NCBI RefSeq assembly: GCF_000003815.2
Contig: NC_049984.1
Location: forward strand, 6,406,715-6,470,714
From: Branchiostoma floridae
Lineage: Eukaryota > Chordata > Leptocardii > Amphioxiformes > Branchiostomatidae
Direction: 5' to 3'
DNA length: 64,000 nucleotides
Shown here piece after piece: positions 62,584-64,000 of the stretch. Position 1 is the stretch's first letter, and each line of letters opens with the position of its first letter. Position numbers and translations under genes: made by a program. Below the pieces are notes generated by a model. It did no database searches. It was not told the DNA's origin and worked only from the letters and a program-made list of their open reading frames with translations.

Positions 62584-64000
62584 CGTGCGTTTATTCTATT
62601 TCTTCCTATTTGTAGATTATCCTTTTAGCTCCGACTCTTCCTTTCATATGTATAGAAACAGTGGATTTCAAACAGTGAAGTAATCGTCTAGTAAGAAATG
62701 TGTTAGCGTCGTTACGTTTTGCTTGAGCTCATATTGAATTGCACCTGTTCTTTTTGTTTATTGATCAACAAAGTACAGTACAGGACAAAGAGGTGGTCAC
62801 TCTAGCAACATGCTAGTGTTAACATCATCTCTCAAGAAAGATTGCAACTGACGAGGAAAAATAAAATAGCAAATAAAAATAATAAGTAATTCACAGCAAG
62901 TCAGCGAATGGTTTGGGTAGTCTAGGATACATGAAGTGTAATAAGTCATTGATTGAAGGGTTTAGTAGGTGATTACAAAATGTTTAGTATCGAGTCTATC
63001 GACGATATAAGTTGGGGTTCGGTTTAAAATTCTGCTGTTTGTATGATATGCCATGATGGGTGAACCCCTCAATAGTAGATGGATGTTGCCTCTGTTAGCG
63101 TCGTTACGTTTCGCATAAACCCATATTGAATTGCACCTGTTGCCTCACCTACAGGTCCGTACCCATCCCGCCGGGCCACCTCCGCCCTTATCGCCGCTGC
63201 GTGGCTGTACGGGCTCTTCTGGGCATGCGCACCCCTGGCAGGTCAGTCTCGCCACGTCATGTGGTCGCTTCTATTCTTCAAAGTCAAGGGCAGTTATGAA
63301 AAAGGTGAATTTTATCTCACCTCAAGAGGAAATGGATTCACATCGGCTTTTCTTAGATTCTTTTCCTTTGATAGCAGGATTACCAATGACTTCCCCATGG
63401 GCATATCACATCTACTCATTCACCAGCATTTTCTCGATTTGGACGTTTCGAACAATTTCATTTAGCAAAACTGTTGCAATCATTAATCTCCAAGCAGATT
63501 CCTCCGGTGGCATAAAACAGTTTTCACGGGTTTTCAGGGGTAAAATTGGCCACCGCGGTGGCAAATTTTTCCCTCTGCCGGCTGAAGTCCTTCCCCAGCT
63601 TATGTTACTGTTTTAAGCCGCCGGAGGAATCGGCTTGGAGATTAGCAATCATCACAATGGCAGTCAGTATATTCCAGTTCACCCCCCGTGGTGTTCTATA
63701 TGGAACCAGGTTCAATACCATATCCAAAAGTCTAAAATGTTGCATTTAAGTTCCCGCGGAGTTCTATGGATTACAACTAGATTCTGAAAACCGATACCCT
63801 CAACACAGTGTCTGAATTGTGCATTTCAGTCAGATGTCATATCACTGCGCGACGCTGAGATCAGTGGAGTTTGGAAGACATTGGAAGGAAAATTGCCTTG
63901 TTTCGGGCATTTTTTTCTACTTTTATTCATTGACTTACTGTTTGGCTGTTGTGTTCAGGCTGGAGTCAGTACCATGTGGAACCGTTCGGCCTGTCCTGCA
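54847..64000 (+). CDS. Opn5 (neuropsin)-like opsin, N-terminal half (exons 1-5, continues right of window)
   Basis: Seven-transmembrane photopigment/GPCR of the Opn5 (neuropsin) group: join(54847..54991, 61451..61643, 62157..62254, 63155..63241, 63959..64000). All introns are GT..AG, phases 1, 2, 1, 1, and the joined product is 188 residues to the window edge. The N-terminus [10 protein letters not shown] just before helix 1 is close to vertebrate OPN5. Helix 1 has GN (N56), helix 2 LAVTD (D84), and C111 (GCTW) precedes helix 3, where [10 protein letters not shown] is Opn5-like. W162 marks helix 4, and C188 in FGLSC completes the loop-2 disulfide. E182 sits six residues before that Cys, the place of the ancestral loop-2 counterion. 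The helix 3 end reads SIMRF (M135-R136-F137) instead of (D/E)RY. The retinal-binding Lys of helix 7 is beyond the window, so chromophore binding cannot be confirmed. A peropsin-like relative is the main alternative. Confidence 0.93.
55791..55816. repeat. Imperfect palindrome related to 52642-52672
   Basis: GCAAGGAC, ten bases including TATATAAC, then GTCCTTGC. Confidence 0.7.
56850..56944. mobile_element. Family B MITE, short diverged copy
   Basis: TAATCTCCAGCCAGCTCTTC on the left, GAAGTTTGGCTTGGAGATTA on the right, as inverted arms. No clear target duplication. Confidence 0.7.
58507..58815 (+). mobile_element. ACCTCC-type repeat family, copy 1
   Basis: Opens with the hairpin ACCTCCATGGGAGATGGAGG, then TATAGTTTTTGGTGTGTCTG and a long unique-looking body. 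A shorter copy is at 45158-45303 on the minus strand. The 3' boundary is uncertain. Confidence 0.6.
59293..59335. repeat. Near-perfect hairpin, 19-bp arms
   Basis: GCTAGTTGCGCACTATTAC, AGTGC, GTAATAGTGCGCAACCAGC. There is one mismatch, and the inner 15 bp are perfect. Confidence 0.92.
59550..60030 (+). repeat. About 100-bp degenerate tandem repeat, four units, with nested family A copy
   Basis: TGTGACCTAAATTGAATTTG-like starts occur at 59551, 59653, 59731 and 59945, with ACCAATCCAGAGAGC and TCCACAGCAC shared. The third unit is split by sequence 59745-59875 that matches the family A interior in reverse (AAAGTGTGACTTAGAG, AAAATTCGTTGAGCGA). Confidence 0.75.
61451..61643 (+). CDS. Opsin exon 2
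   Basis: Residues 49-113: rest of helix 1 ([12 protein letters not shown]), loop 1 (LRPVEL), helix 2 ([20 protein letters not shown]), loop and C111. GC-rich relative to its flanks. Acceptor TTGCAG|GT, donor TG|GTGAGC (phase 2). Confidence 0.95.
61742..61916. mobile_element. Family B MITE in opsin intron 2
   Basis: Left TAATCTCCAGGCAGATCTAC, right CGTAGGATCTGCTTGGAGAT then TA. Inner arms AAGATAGTATCAAAG and CTTTGATACTATCTT are perfect complements. Flanks GGTTTCGT and GGTTTCTT suggest an imperfect 8-bp target duplication. Confidence 0.88.
62157..62254 (+). CDS. Opsin exon 3
   Basis: Residues 113-146: helix 3 ([19 protein letters not shown]), the atypical SIMRF, and intracellular loop 2 (MIVYKGYPG). 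Acceptor TTTTAG|G, donor CCAG|GTAAGT (phase 1). Confidence 0.93.
62305..62589. repeat. (GT)n/(GC)n alternating purine-pyrimidine tract, about 285 bp
   Basis: GTGTGCGCGC-type dinucleotides start about 50 bp after the opsin exon 3 donor. All frames on both strands stay open as Cys/Val/Arg/Ala or His/Thr/Arg peptides, which are artefacts. Confidence 0.98.
62701..63141. repeat. 49-bp direct repeats flanking an insertion in opsin intron 3
   Basis: 62701-62749 and 63093-63141 match at about 44 of 49 bases (TGTTAGCGTCGTTACGTTT ... CATATTGAATTGCACCTGTT). The second copy ends 13 bp before exon 4. The ~340 bp between includes the dispersed repeat copy at 62755-62880. Confidence 0.88.
63155..63241 (+). 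CDS. Opsin exon 4
   Basis: Residues 146-175: [20 protein letters not shown] then FWACAPLAG (helix 4 with W162). Acceptor CCTACAG|GT, donor GCAG|GTCAGT (phase 1). Open frames that continue past the donor are intron. Confidence 0.92.
63484..63644. mobile_element. Family B MITE in opsin intron 4, 161 bp, exact 8-bp target duplication
   Basis: TAATCTCCAAGCAGATTCCT ... AGGAATCGGCTTGGAGATTA inverted arms, with inner AAAACAGT and ACTGTTTT. GCAATCAT lies on both sides (63476-63483 and 63645-63652). An 8-bp duplication fits hAT-like elements, but the TAATCTCC terminus is not the usual hAT end. Confidence 0.92.
63959..64000 (+). CDS. Opsin exon 5 (truncated by window edge)
   Basis: Acceptor GTGTTCAG|GC. 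Codes [14 protein letters not shown] (residues 175-188), extracellular loop 2 with E182 and the disulfide partner C188. The last base begins the next codon. Confidence 0.92.

Noticed and set aside
62185-62683. Cys/Val- and His/Thr-rich frames around opsin exon 3
   Set aside because: They come from the GT/GC tract. Only 62157-62254 is coding, in a different frame context set by splicing.

Overview
This is a eukaryotic, animal genomic window. Real coding sequence is sparse and split into short exons with consensus GT..AG introns, and the space between exons is packed with microsatellites, degenerate tandem repeats, hairpin MITEs and retroelement debris. The Opn5-type opsin, the secreted type-B carboxylesterase/cholinesterase and the repeat-rich landscape together suggest an invertebrate deuterostome. 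A lancelet (Branchiostoma) is my best guess, but this is an inference and no species marker was seen.

Layout. (1) 1-8.7 kb: minus-strand carboxylesterase/cholinesterase-type gene. Exon 1 (8224-8424) carries the signal peptide and exon 2 (1283-1426) carries the family's Cys-Pro-Gln and SEDCLYLN block. The rest of the gene lies beyond base 1. Intron 1 (about 6.8 kb) holds a frameshifted non-LTR reverse-transcriptase C-terminus (4282-4721, minus) and a 100-N assembly gap. (2) 8.7-54.8 kb: no convincing protein gene. It holds a 2.8 kb structure whose two ends are inverted arrays of TTTAAG-like motifs around a GC-rich core (10.3-13.1 kb), a ~300 bp degenerate satellite (26.9-30.0 kb), a ~130 bp satellite (32.9-33.5 kb), a 5'-truncated non-LTR element with an open reading frame and a (TAAG)5 tail (40.3-41.1 kb), several TIR elements, hairpins and minisatellites. 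(3) 54.8-64.0 kb: plus-strand Opn5/neuropsin-like opsin, exons 1-5 (54847-54991, 61451-61643, 62157-62254, 63155-63241, 63959-64000+). The joined exons give 188 residues, from the initiator Met to the extracellular-loop-2 cysteine, and the gene runs off the right edge.

The two genes are divergent, unrelated in function and separated by about 46 kb. The most notable coding observation is that the opsin has Met-Arg-Phe where class A receptors have the (D/E)RY triplet at the end of helix 3, while other opsin landmarks (GN, LAVTD, the disulfide Cys pair, the loop-2 Glu) are intact. The most notable noncoding observations are MITE families with readable target-site duplications (9 bp at 51.8 kb, 8 bp at 63.5 kb), nested insertions, a perfect 34-bp-arm hairpin at 43.2 kb, and the TTTAAG-array element.
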